A DNA stretch of 64,000 nucleotides, from assembly GCF_026240015.1 (NCBI RefSeq), contig NZ_JAPIUX010000003.1, positions 186,001 to 250,000 on the forward strand. The letters are read 5' to 3'. Below the pieces are notes generated by a model. The model ran no database searches and was not told the DNA's origin. It saw nothing but the letters and a program-made list of their open reading frames with translations. How positions within the stretch are numbered: the first letter of the stretch is position 1; each line of letters begins with the position of its first letter. Source of the stretch: Acetobacter farinalis (GTDB taxonomy: Bacteria > Pseudomonadota > Alphaproteobacteria > Acetobacterales > Acetobacteraceae). Positions 17,349-25,488 of this stretch are shown piece after piece. The translations under genes and the position numbers were made by a program.

Positions 17349-17708
17349 ATGACCCAGGAAATCCTGATTGGCGTTGAACGCCGCCGCCGCTGGTCGGATG
17401 AACGGAAGCTGGCGATACTGTCTGAAGTTGGTGTGGATGGAGCGAGTGTATCGGATGTGGCCCGTCGACATGACCTGACCCGCCAGCATCTTTACCAATG
17501 GCGGACGTCATTCCGTCAAAGACTATCTTCCCCGGATCAGTCTGTGGCGTTTGTTCCTGTTGCTTCAGTGACGACATCTGCTGTGACATCTGGCGGTGGA
17601 CCTGACGCACTGGCCATAGTGCTGTGCAATGGCCGTAGTATCAGGGTGACGGGACATCCTGCCGAAGATCTTCTGGCCCGGGTCATCCAGATTGCGGAGA
17701 CGGCATGA
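17349..17708 (+). CDS. tnpA: IS66 accessory protein TnpA
   Basis: A 119-residue helix-turn-helix protein of IS66 elements (RRRRWSDERKLAILSEVGV, then SVSDVARRHDLTRQHLYQW). It is one of two accessory proteins needed for IS66 transposition. Its stop overlaps the ATG of the next gene in an ATGA arrangement, suggesting translational coupling. Confidence 0.88.
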   Translation: MTQEILIGVERRRRWSDERKLAILSEVGVDGASVSDVARRHDLTRQHLYQWRTSFRQRLSSPDQSVAFVPVASVTTSAVTSGGGPDALAIVLCNGRSIRVTGHPAEDLLARVIQIAETA

Positions 17709-18052
17709 TTGGCGTGGGCAACGGCGTGCGTGTCTATCTGGCCTGCGGGGTGATCGATATGCGCAAGGGCATATCGGGTCTGGCAGCACTGGCACAGGAC
17801 GTGCTGCGTCAGAACCCGACATCAGGGGCGCTCTTTGCCTTTCGTGGTCGCCGTGGGGACAGGATCAAGCTTCTGATGTGGGACGGTCAGGGGTTCTGTC
17901 TTTATTACAAGGTGCTTGAGAAGGGACGTTTTCCATGGCCGTCTCCGGCAGAGGGCGTTGCACGCCTGACGACAGCACAGATGGCCATGCTGTGGGAAGG
18001 CATGGAGTGGAGACGCCCTTCCTGGTCTGCACCACCGTCTCGCGTGGCCTGA
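17705..18052 (+). CDS. tnpB: IS66 accessory protein TnpB
   Basis: The 115-residue IS66 Orf2 family protein, with VYLACGVIDMRKGISGLAAL near the N terminus, then FRGRRGDRIKLLMWDGQGF and LYYKVLEKGRF. It is full length for the family. Its precise role in transposition is not established. It overlaps tnpA by four bases and precedes tnpC by 63 bases. Confidence 0.9.
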   Translation: MIGVGNGVRVYLACGVIDMRKGISGLAALAQDVLRQNPTSGALFAFRGRRGDRIKLLMWDGQGFCLYYKVLEKGRFPWPSPAEGVARLTTAQMAMLWEGMEWRRPSWSAPPSRVA

Positions 18053-18115
18053 TTTTTATGGCGTGAGAGTGCAGAACATTTTGAATTTTCTTAGGTTTTC
18101 TGCTATTTTTTCATA

Positions 18116-19726
18116 ATGACGTCTGCACCTGCGGTCCTGCCTGATGATCCGGATATCCTGAGGGAAATGATTGTTTCCCTGCAGACCGAAGTGGCTCGGC
18201 TTTCTGCGTCGGCCCGGGCCTATGAAGCTCTTGTCCAGTCTCTCAAAATCCGGATCGCACGTCTTCAGAAACAGAAATTCGGGGCCAGTTCAGAAAAGAT
18301 AGACCGTGAGATTGAACAGCTCGAACTGCTCCTTGAAGATGTAAAAATCGCCATCGCGGCAGCCGATCCTTCTCCTGATATCAGCGAGCATGATGTCAGC
18401 GATGATGCAGTCTCTCCCTCACGGCAGCGTGGCAAACCAAAGGTTTCTGACACGACACCACGGGAGCGTCTTGTTCTCGACCCGGGTGAGGCCTGTCCTG
18501 CCTGTGGCGGTCCCCTGCGTCTTGTAGGCGAAGATGTCACCGAAATACTGGACTTTATTGCGGCAAAACTGAAAGTTGTCGAAACAGCACGGCTGAAGAA
18601 ATCCTGCCGTCACTGCGAAACACTGGTGCAGCCTGAAGCACCGTCGCGCCCTGTCCCACGGGGGATGGCGGGCCCCGGGCTTCTGGCCCATATCCTGGTC
18701 TCGAAATTCGATGACCACATTCCGCTTTATCGTCAGAATGAGATCTTTGCCCGTCAGGGTGTGGACATTCCCCGTTCAACCCTGATCGACTGGTGTGGTC
18801 AGGCCGTTGCCGTTCTGCGTCCTCTCACAGATCTGATCCGTCAGGATGTCGTAAAAGCAGATCTGCTACATGCTGATGATACACCCATCCAGGTTCTTGA
18901 CCCTCGTCTGCGTCAGGCTGGCAAACCCCGGGGCGTAAAGGAAGGGCGGATCTGGACCTATCTGCGCGATCCCCGCCCCTGGGGCGGGAGTGATCCGCCC
19001 GCCGTGGCCTACTGGTTCTCTCCCGATCGCAAGGGGATCAATCCCCAGACCCATCTGGCACAGTTCCGGGGCATTCTGCAGGCTGACGCCTACGCCGGGT
19101 TCAGGGATCTGTATAAACCAGATGCAACGGGAAGCGTGCATGTACGCGAAGCGGCCTGCTGGGCCCATCTCCGCCGGGCCTTCCATGATGTCTGGAAGGG
19201 CAGCAACTCGACAATCGCAAGGGAAGCGCTTGAGCAGATCGGAGCGCTCTACGATATCGAGCGGCAGATCACCGGGCACCCGGCCTCGTATCGTCTGGCT
19301 GTCCGACAGGAACAAAGCCGCCCCCGTGTCACAGCATTCCACGCATGGTGCGAAACACAGCTTGCCCGTATCCCTGGAAAGGGGGAACTGGCAAAAGCGA
19401 TCCGTTATGCGCTCAACCGGTGGAAGGCCTTTACCCTGTTCCTCGAAGATGGTCGTGTCGCCATTGATAACAACCCTGCCGAACGCGCCATACGGCCCGT
19501 ATGCGTGGGACGAAAAAACTATCTCTTTGCTGGTTCCGACACCGGCGGTGATAATATCGCTGACGCCATGACGCTTATCGAAAGCGCAAAACTCTCCGGG
19601 CGTAATCCGCAGGATTATCTCGCCGATGTTCTCGCCCGCATCAACGAACACAAGATCAACCGCCTCCACGAATTGTTGCCATGGAACTGGCAACCCGCGA
19701 ATACGCTTCACAAAAAGGCCGCATAA
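18116..19726 (+). CDS. tnpC: IS66 transposase TnpC
   Basis: The 536-residue DDE transposase of IS66. An N-terminal coiled-coil segment (about 20-90) is followed by the zinc-finger-like CPACGGP and SCRHCET cysteines. The catalytic acids are in HADDTPIQVL, QADAYAGF and NNPAERAIRP. It is full length and lacks frameshifts, so it may be functional. Confidence 0.93.
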   Translation: MTSAPAVLPDDPDILREMIVSLQTEVARLSASARAYEALVQSLKIRIARLQKQKFGASSEKIDREIEQLELLLEDVKIAIAAADPSPDISEHDVSDDAVSPSRQRGKPKVSDTTPRERLVLDPGEACPACGGPLRLVGEDVTEILDFIAAKLKVVETARLKKSCRHCETLVQPEAPSRPVPRGMAGPGLLAHILVSKFDDHIPLYRQNEIFARQGVDIPRSTLIDWCGQAVAVLRPLTDLIRQDVVKADLLHADDTPIQVLDPRLRQAGKPRGVKEGRIWTYLRDPRPWGGSDPPAVAYWFSPDRKGINPQTHLAQFRGILQADAYAGFRDLYKPDATGSVHVREAACWAHLRRAFHDVWKGSNSTIAREALEQIGALYDIERQITGHPASYRLAVRQEQSRPRVTAFHAWCETQLARIPGKGELAKAIRYALNRWKAFTLFLEDGRVAIDNNPAERAIRPVCVGRKNYLFAGSDTGGDNIADAMTLIESAKLSGRNPQDYLADVLARINEHKINRLHELLPWNWQPANTLHKKAA

Positions 19727-19828
19727 TCAAGGCGGCACAGAACGGCCGGTTACGGATATTCACCCTGACACGCTGTCAAAATGGACCCGTCTGCATGAAC
19801 GGGCCAATGCGCCTGCGGTGAGTGACCT

Positions 19829-21131
19829 GGAGACCCGCAAAAACCGGGTAATTTCTGGCGAAGCGGGCTGGCTTGATGACGTTGAGGTGTTGCGGGGCGC
19901 ACCAAGGGTATCGTTCGGACCGATTTCCACGATGCCCGGAGTTGATTTCGCCGGTTTTGCCGACTTGCAGACAGAGTCAGCCTGCGGTTTCCAGACGCTC
20001 GTGGAAGATCAGCCGATTAAAGTTGTAGGCCAGGTTGCAAAGGGTCAGTTTCGCCTCAGCGCGGGCGAGGCCGATGGTGCGGATGAACAGGTTGAACCGG
20101 TTCTTCTGATGCCCGAAGACATGCTCAACATGCGCACGGATCGAGGATTTGGCGGCATTGGCCCTCGCGGTTGCCTTCGACATCGGCTTGCCCATGGGTT
20201 TGCGCCGATGAATACGGGACGTGAGCATCTGGTCCGACAGCCACTTCTCGTTGCGCCTGGATCGATAGGCACTGTCTGCCCAGACCTCTGAACTGGTATT
20301 GTCCGTGCTGACGACCTGCCGGAGAAGACGTCCGTCCGGCGTTGACGCCGAAGTTACCGCCATGCCCCGGATGAAGCCGAAGCGTCGGTCGATGCTGATG
20401 TGGGATTTGTAGCCGAAGACCGGCAGGGCGATCATGGGGAGTGGCGTCCCATCTGCCCGATACCGGATTTTTCCGCCAACCTTGAGGGTCCAGCGCGCGT
20501 CGGTATCCTTCTGTGCTGCCTTGTTCGGCTCGTCCGGCCAAATGTCGTTGGCGCTCTTCCCTGACTTGATCGCTTCGCGTTCGTCCTCGGTGTTCCGCTG
20601 TCTTGGCGCAGGCACCAGCGAGGCGTCCACGATCTGCCCGGACATTGGAATGTAGCCCTTCTTCCGGAGTTGCCAGTCAAAGGCCTTCATCACCCGCCTG
20701 AGCGTTCCCGTTTCGGTCAGGCGATTGCGAAAATGCCGGATCGTGTTCTCGTCCGGCGTTCGATCCCCGAGCGACAGCCCCAGAAATCGCAGCCAACTCA
20801 GCCGATCGCAGATCATGAACTCCATCCGGGCGTCTGACAGAGTATGCTGCGCCTGCAGGATCAGGGCCTTGAACATCATCACCGGATCGAATGGTGGGCG
20901 GCCGCCTTTGCTACCGTCGCCATACCCAAGCCCTTCGACCAGCCACGCCCGGAAATACTCGAAATCCACCGTCTCCTGCAAAACCTCGAGCGGATCGCCC
21001 TCTTTGCTCAATGCATCAAGGTGATCGCTCAAACTGAACAGGGACTTGGGATCCATAGCAGGCCTCCGTGATCGCGCACCTTCAATGAATCACCATAGCC
21101 GTCCAAACGCTACCAGTTTTTGCGGGTCTCC
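19829..21131 (-). mobile_element. Complete IS5-family insertion sequence
   Basis: Terminal inverted repeats GGAGACCCGCAAAAAC start at 19829 and, as the complement, end at 21131. The repeat can be extended to CTGGAGACCC, so the ends are uncertain by two to three bases. CTG stands on both sides (19827-19829 and 21134-21136) and may be a 3-bp target duplication. It carries one transposase gene on the minus strand and has split IS3 orfA. Confidence 0.8.
19977..21056 (-). CDS. IS5-family transposase
   Basis: A 359-residue DDE transposase of the IS5 family. The N-terminal region includes GSKGGRPPFDPVMMFKALIL and DRLSWLRFLGLSLGDRTPD. The catalytic acids are in GQIVDASLVPAPRQRN, WADSAYRS and RAHVEHVFGHQKNRF. 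It is full length without frameshift, so the element could be active. Confidence 0.92.
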   Translation of the reverse strand: MDPKSLFSLSDHLDALSKEGDPLEVLQETVDFEYFRAWLVEGLGYGDGSKGGRPPFDPVMMFKALILQAQHTLSDARMEFMICDRLSWLRFLGLSLGDRTPDENTIRHFRNRLTETGTLRRVMKAFDWQLRKKGYIPMSGQIVDASLVPAPRQRNTEDEREAIKSGKSANDIWPDEPNKAAQKDTDARWTLKVGGKIRYRADGTPLPMIALPVFGYKSHISIDRRFGFIRGMAVTSASTPDGRLLRQVVSTDNTSSEVWADSAYRSRRNEKWLSDQMLTSRIHRRKPMGKPMSKATARANAAKSSIRAHVEHVFGHQKNRFNLFIRTIGLARAEAKLTLCNLAYNFNRLIFHERLETAG

Positions 21132-21258
21132 AGCTGCCTGATCGAGAGAAGATCAGGCAGCTGGAGCGAGAGAACCGCGAATTGCGTCAAGCCAATGAAA
21201 TCCTGCGCAAGGCTTCTGCGTATTTTGCCCAGGCGGAACTCGACCGCCGGTTCAGGCC

Positions 21259-22143
21259 ATGACGCGCTTCATTGATGAGCACCGGCAGACATATGGTGTC
21301 GGGTCAATCTGCAAGATCTTGCCGATTGCGCCATCTGTCTATTATGCAACCGTTGCCAGGCAGAAAAATCCCTGTATGCGCAGCCAGAAAGACAAAGAGC
21401 TGTGCGATGAAATTCGTAGAGTATGGAACGATAATTTTTGTGTCTACGGAGTGCGCAAGGTCTGGCATCAGCTCAGACGCGAAGGCAGGACTATCGCCCG
21501 CTGCACGGTAGAGCGGCTGATGCGCCAGATGGGACTTAAAGGCATCATTCGTGGCAAGGGGGTCATAACCACCCGACCTAATCCGCAACGTCCGTGTCCG
21601 CAGGATCTGGTGCAACGCCAGTTTCATGCTCCAGCCCCCAACAGGCTCTGGGTTTCGGATTTTACTTACGTTTCCACATGGCGGGGCTTTGTTTATGTGG
21701 CCTTCATCATTGATGTGTTTGCCCGCGTGATTGTGGGCTGGCGCGTCTCGTCCACTGCCCATACTGACTTCGTGCTGGATGCCCTGGAGCAGGCTCTGTG
21801 CCAGAGGCGGCCTGAAGGAAAAGTGACCCATCATTCGGACCGCGGCTGTCAATATGTGTCCATTCGCTACACGCAAAGACTGGTTGAAGCGGGTCTCGTT
21901 GCTTCTGTCGGAAGCGTTGGGGATTCCTATGATAACGCTCTGGCGGAAACCATTAACGGGCTCTACAAAACTGAACTCATCTATCGGCACGGGCCATGGA
22001 AAAACAGGGAAGCGGTTGAACTGGCAACACTTAAATGGGTCGACTGGTTCAACAATCGACGGATCCTGTCCTCCATTGGAAACATCCCCCCCCAGCAGAA
22101 GCTGAGGCTCGCTTTTATGCACAACAAAAATCACATGCATTAG
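21259..22143 (+). CDS. IS3-family transposase OrfB
   Basis: A 294-residue integrase-type catalytic subunit. An HTH_21-like region (YGVRKVWHQLRREG) is followed by the rve core with catalytic D in WVSDFTYVSTW, D in HHSDRGCQYVS and E in DNALAETINGLYKTEL. It is intact, but the fused OrfAB transposase cannot be produced because the upstream orfA is broken. Confidence 0.92.
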   Translation: MTRFIDEHRQTYGVGSICKILPIAPSVYYATVARQKNPCMRSQKDKELCDEIRRVWNDNFCVYGVRKVWHQLRREGRTIARCTVERLMRQMGLKGIIRGKGVITTRPNPQRPCPQDLVQRQFHAPAPNRLWVSDFTYVSTWRGFVYVAFIIDVFARVIVGWRVSSTAHTDFVLDALEQALCQRRPEGKVTHHSDRGCQYVSIRYTQRLVEAGLVASVGSVGDSYDNALAETINGLYKTELIYRHGPWKNREAVELATLKWVDWFNNRRILSSIGNIPPQQKLRLAFMHNKNHMH

Positions 22144-22190
22144 CTGCGTAGTTCAGATAAAAACGTCTCCACAAAACCCGGGGCAATTCA

Positions 22191-22406
22191 ATCCGCTGGC
22201 TGCGTCGGGAACGCAAAAGTGACGAGCGGACGCCCCGTCGTCAGGGCAAGCCGCGCGAGTCACGTCTGGACGCGCATGAAGCATTTATTGCCGACATGAT
22301 TGAAGCGCAGAAAGACATCACGCTCCACGAGATGATGGCGCGCCTGAAAAGCGAATGTGACATTGGGATCGGGCGTAGCATGCTCAGTCGCTGGCTGCGG
22401 CAGCAC
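22191..22406 (+). pseudogene. IS630-family transposase fragment
   Basis: An open frame reads IRWLRRERKSDERTPRRQGK, then SRLDAHEAFIADMIEAQKDI and SMLSRWLRQH, the N-terminal helix-turn-helix region of IS630-type transposases. It is bounded exactly by the IS3 right end at 22190 and the IS481 left repeat at 22407; both ends of the gene are missing. Confidence 0.75.
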
Positions 22407-23456
22407 TGTTTGGTCCCGTGATTTGATGGTGCATTATTTTCACATGAGTGGAAGGATGCACTATGGGCCAGGTTCACCACGGAAGCGCCACGACGACAGC
22501 GGCAGTCCGTCGAGCGATACAACATAGTCAAGAGAGCCTGAGGGTTCTGGCGAAACGCTACGGGATCAACCCGAAGACGGTCGCCAAATGGAAGGGGCGG
22601 ACCGATACGTCGGATCGACGCACCGGTCCGAAGGTCGCGTCCTCGACCATCCTGTCGACCGAAGAAGAAGCGATCGTTGTGGCCTTCCGCCGCCATACCC
22701 TGCTGCCTCTTGATGATTGCCTTTATGCGCTTCAGGCGACGATCTCGCATCTGACGCGATCTTCCCTGCACCGTTGTTTTCAGCGCCATGGGATCAGCCG
22801 CCTGCCCGAGAGCGAGAGCGAGGGCGAGAGGCCGAAACGGTCGAAGTTCAGGAGTTATCCGATCGGCTATTTCCACATCGACATTGCTGAAGTCCGCACT
22901 GAAATGGGGCGCCTTTATCTTCTGGTGGCGATAGACCGGACCTCGAAATTCGCTTTTGTCCAATTGCACGAGAAAGCGACATGTCGCGTTGCCGGTGACT
23001 TCCTGCGTGCTCTGGCCGCTGCGGTTCCCTACCGCATCCATACCGTGCTGACCGATAACGGCACGCATTTTACCGATCCGGCCGGCAAGGGATGGACACC
23101 CGAAGACATCAAGGCCATGCGGGCAGATGGTGTCCTGTTCCGGTGCCATTCTTTTGAACTGGCCTGTGCTGATCTCGATATCGAGCATCGACTGACAAAG
23201 CCGCGACATCCCTGGACGAATGCCCAGGTCGAGAGGATGAACCGCACGATCAAGGACGCCACCGTCAAGCGCTTCTACTACGAAACACATGACCAGTTGC
23301 GTCAACACCTCGCCGACTTCGTTACCGCCTACAATTTCGCCCGCAGGCTCAAGACCTTGCGCCGCCTCACTCCATATGAATTCATTTGTCAGCAGTGGGA
23401 AAAAGAACCATCACGGTTCATACATAATCCGCACCATCAAATCACAGGACCAAACA
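22407..23456 (+). mobile_element. Complete IS481-family insertion sequence
   Basis: Inverted repeats TGTTTGGTCC begin at 22407 and end, as the complement GGACCAAACA, at 23456, with similarity extending over about 25 bases (GTGATTTGATGGTGC). It contains one transposase gene. The flanking bases (CAGCAC left, TCTAGC right) do not show a target duplication. Confidence 0.85.
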
Positions 23457-23461
23457 TCTAG
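22463..23461 (+). CDS. IS481-family transposase
   Basis: A 332-residue transposase: N-terminal helix-turn-helix (LRVLAKRYGINPKTVAKW) and an rve core with D in GYFHIDIAEVRTEMG, D in VLTDNGTHFTD and E in NAQVERMNRTIKDATVKRF. The ATG at 22463 follows GGAAGG; a GTG at 22448 in frame is possible but less likely. The stop lies just beyond the right inverted repeat, as is common in this family. It appears intact. Confidence 0.92.
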   Translation: MGQVHHGSATTTAAVRRAIQHSQESLRVLAKRYGINPKTVAKWKGRTDTSDRRTGPKVASSTILSTEEEAIVVAFRRHTLLPLDDCLYALQATISHLTRSSLHRCFQRHGISRLPESESEGERPKRSKFRSYPIGYFHIDIAEVRTEMGRLYLLVAIDRTSKFAFVQLHEKATCRVAGDFLRALAAAVPYRIHTVLTDNGTHFTDPAGKGWTPEDIKAMRADGVLFRCHSFELACADLDIEHRLTKPRHPWTNAQVERMNRTIKDATVKRFYYETHDQLRQHLADFVTAYNFARRLKTLRRLTPYEFICQQWEKEPSRFIHNPHHQITGPNI

Positions 23462-23640
23462 CGCCAATCTCATGCTCAGAATCGCTCATCCAAGATTTCC
23501 CAAACAGGCTCCAAGCCTCATGCCCCTTGCCTAATTCATTTCGACAAAGCTACGGTATTTTTTAATTCGTGCTATTATAGCCCGCTAAACCATGATTCTA
23601 ACTCTTAGTCATCACTACCGCTGAAGGAGCGTTCACACCC

Positions 23641-25041
23641 ATGACCTCGCGGTCTTTCATAACGTCGCCATGTGCAGGTGGCCTTGGCAAACTTACAGCA
23701 TTGCCCGCTTTGGGTAGTGGGTTTCTGCTTCTTTTTGCCGGTGTTGGCACCGCTCAGGCAGCCGACACAACCCCCGCCATTGATACCGGCGATACCGCCT
23801 GGATGCTGGTGAGTACGGCCCTTGTGCTCATGATGACCATTCCCGGGCTGGCACTGTTTTATGCGGGCATGGTGCGCAAGAAGAACGTTCTGGCGACTCT
23901 GATGCAGTCTTTTGCCCTGTGCTGCATCATGTCCATTGTCTGGATGGTTGCGGGGTATTCTCTGGCCTTCACCACAGGCACACCGTGGATTGGCGGCCTC
24001 TCCCGCATGTTCCTGAACGGAATTGGCGCGCATATCCATAACGGGGTTGATGCTGCCTTCACGCTGGGGGCGGATTCTCCAAACGCCACGACGATGACGA
24101 TTCCCGAGAGCATCTTCATGATGTTCCAGATGACGTTTGCCATCATCACCCCTGCCCTGATTTCCGGTGCGTATGCAGAGCGCATGAAATTCAGCGCCAT
24201 GTGCGTTTTTTCGATCTTCTGGTCCCTGCTGGTCTATGCCCCCATCGCGCACTGGGTCTGGAGCCCGGTAGGCTGGTTGGCTGGCCTTGGAACGGCGGAT
24301 TTTGCCGGTGGCACAGTCGTTCACATCAATGCTGGTATTGCCGGGCTTGTCTGCGCTCTGGTTCTTGGCCGGCGCAAGGGCTTCGGGCAGGAAGATCTCT
24401 CTCCGTTCAATCTGACCTATGCTGTTATCGGGGCTTCCCTGCTGTGGGTCGGCTGGTTCGGCTTTAACGCGGGCTCTGCTGTTGGCGCGAACGGTCGTGC
24501 CGGGATGGCTATGGCCACCACCCAGATTGCCGCCGCTGGCGCTGGCGTTGCCTGGATGCTGGTCGAGTGGCTGCGCAGCGGCAAACCGACTGTTCTGGGC
24601 GTTATTTCCGGTGCTGTTGGCGGCCTGGTGGCCATCACACCCGCGGCAGGCTTCGTGCTGCCGGGAAACGCTCTGATAATCGGGCTGATTACCGGCGTTG
24701 TGTGCTACTGGAGTGCTACGTCGCTCAAGCACATGCTGGGGTATGACGACAGTCTGGATGCCTTTGGTGTTCACGGCGTGGGCGGGATTGTCGGGGCGCT
24801 GCTGACCGGCCTGTTTGCCTACGGCCCGCTTTCTGCCACCGATGCCAACCCCTCTGGCGTGACTGGTTCTCTGCATCAGTTCATGGTTCAGGGGGAAGCC
24901 GTTATCGTCACCATTCTGTGGTGCGGCCTTGTCTCCTTCATCCTCCTGAAGGCCATTGACCTGACTCTTGGCCTGCGCGTCACGCCGGATGAGGAACTTG
25001 AAGGGTTGGATATGACCCTGCACGGTGAGCGGATCAACTAA
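23641..25041 (+). CDS. amtB: Ammonium transporter
   Basis: A 466-residue Amt/MEP/Rh channel for ammonium in the inner membrane. A signal sequence is likely, with cleavage after AQA near residue 40. The core has about eleven membrane segments and the twin histidines of the pore in GGTVVHINAG and FGVHGVGGIVG. The conserved opening DTAWMLVSTALVLMM is present. GAAGGAG precedes the ATG. In most proteobacteria glnK is directly upstream; here an IS481 element ends 184 bases before the start, so amtB may have lost or replaced its nitrogen-controlled promoter. Confidence 0.96.
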   Translation: MTSRSFITSPCAGGLGKLTALPALGSGFLLLFAGVGTAQAADTTPAIDTGDTAWMLVSTALVLMMTIPGLALFYAGMVRKKNVLATLMQSFALCCIMSIVWMVAGYSLAFTTGTPWIGGLSRMFLNGIGAHIHNGVDAAFTLGADSPNATTMTIPESIFMMFQMTFAIITPALISGAYAERMKFSAMCVFSIFWSLLVYAPIAHWVWSPVGWLAGLGTADFAGGTVVHINAGIAGLVCALVLGRRKGFGQEDLSPFNLTYAVIGASLLWVGWFGFNAGSAVGANGRAGMAMATTQIAAAGAGVAWMLVEWLRSGKPTVLGVISGAVGGLVAITPAAGFVLPGNALIIGLITGVVCYWSATSLKHMLGYDDSLDAFGVHGVGGIVGALLTGLFAYGPLSATDANPSGVTGSLHQFMVQGEAVIVTILWCGLVSFILLKAIDLTLGLRVTPDEELEGLDMTLHGERIN

Positions 25042-25073
25042 CCGCTTTCACCCATAGTGTTTATGGTCTGCAT

Positions 25074-25110
25074 AAGCCCCTTCCCGCCTCTGCGCCGGAA
25101 GGGGCTTTTT
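25074..25110 (+). terminator. Rho-independent terminator after amtB
   Basis: AAGCCCCTTCC at 25074-25084 pairs with GGAAGGGGCTT at 25097-25107, followed by T residues. Confidence 0.88.
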
Positions 25111-25488
25111 ACATCTGCGTTGTGTTCCCTGTTACGCCTCTTTCCTGGAGGGGCTGTAGCCCACGTCTCTCTGCGCATAGAGCGCAGGCACTCCGTGTTA
25201 TACTAAAACCATTACGGTTTGACCGATGCGGTCTTCCCCCGAAATGTGCCCGCGCCAGAGACTCTCCAAGGCTTCCGGCGCGCGACAGGTCGCACGCTAT
25301 GCTCATTGGTAATGCCGTGACACGCCTGAAAAATCCGCCATCCCTGATCCTGCAAAAAGCCAGACACACGGCTGCCGGGATAACCCTTTTCCAAACACAT
25401 TTATTCGTCATAAGATACAATGCTAGTCAGGGTGCTTCGGCATGGTGCCGCATCTTCCGCCCCTGGTATTGGATGAGGTTCTGCCCTT
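25111..25488. other. Intergenic region without a recognised gene
   Basis: A 378-base gap after the amtB terminator. Short open frames on both strands have no ribosome-binding site or recognisable composition. A TACAAT -10-like element at 25416-25421 could serve the following secreted-protein gene, but no convincing -35 is seen. Nothing else is evident. Confidence 0.5.

Larger units (their letters stand above)
17252..19753 (+). mobile_element. Complete IS66-family insertion sequence
   Basis: About 2.5 kb bounded by imperfect inverted repeats: GTAACCGGCCG at 17252-17262 and its complement ending at 19753, with similarity continuing to GCCGCCTT. It holds the three canonical genes tnpA, tnpB and tnpC in order. 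The eight bases outside each end differ (GGCTGGTG left, GGATATTC right), so the expected 8-bp target duplication is absent. Confidence 0.85.
19754..21262 (+). pseudogene. IS3 OrfA, truncated and split by an IS5 insertion
   Basis: The first exon-like piece, in the frame that starts at 19749, reads VTDIHPDTLSKWTRLHERAN and continues to AVSDL at 19829. The second piece, from 21134, reads LPDREKIRQLERENRELRQ and ends RFRP at the stop 21260-21262. Joining 19829 to 21134 restores one clean frame. The N-terminal part is lost at the IS66 boundary. The last codons overlap the orfB start (ATGA), as in intact IS3 elements. Confidence 0.8.
19754..22190 (+). mobile_element. IS3-family element, 5'-truncated and interrupted by an IS5
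   Basis: The orfA frame begins inside the element at the IS66 junction (19754), so the left end is missing. It is broken by an IS5 insertion, resumes at 21134, and continues into intact orfB. The right terminal repeat CCCGGGGCAATTCA ends at 22190. Confidence 0.8.

Noticed and set aside
23605..25023. 472-residue open frame opposite amtB
   Set aside because: Shadow of amtB; low-complexity Gln/Asn/His/Arg-rich translation.
25109..25420. 103-residue minus-strand ORF
   Set aside because: No ribosome-binding site, crosses the amtB terminator region end, and has no recognisable composition.
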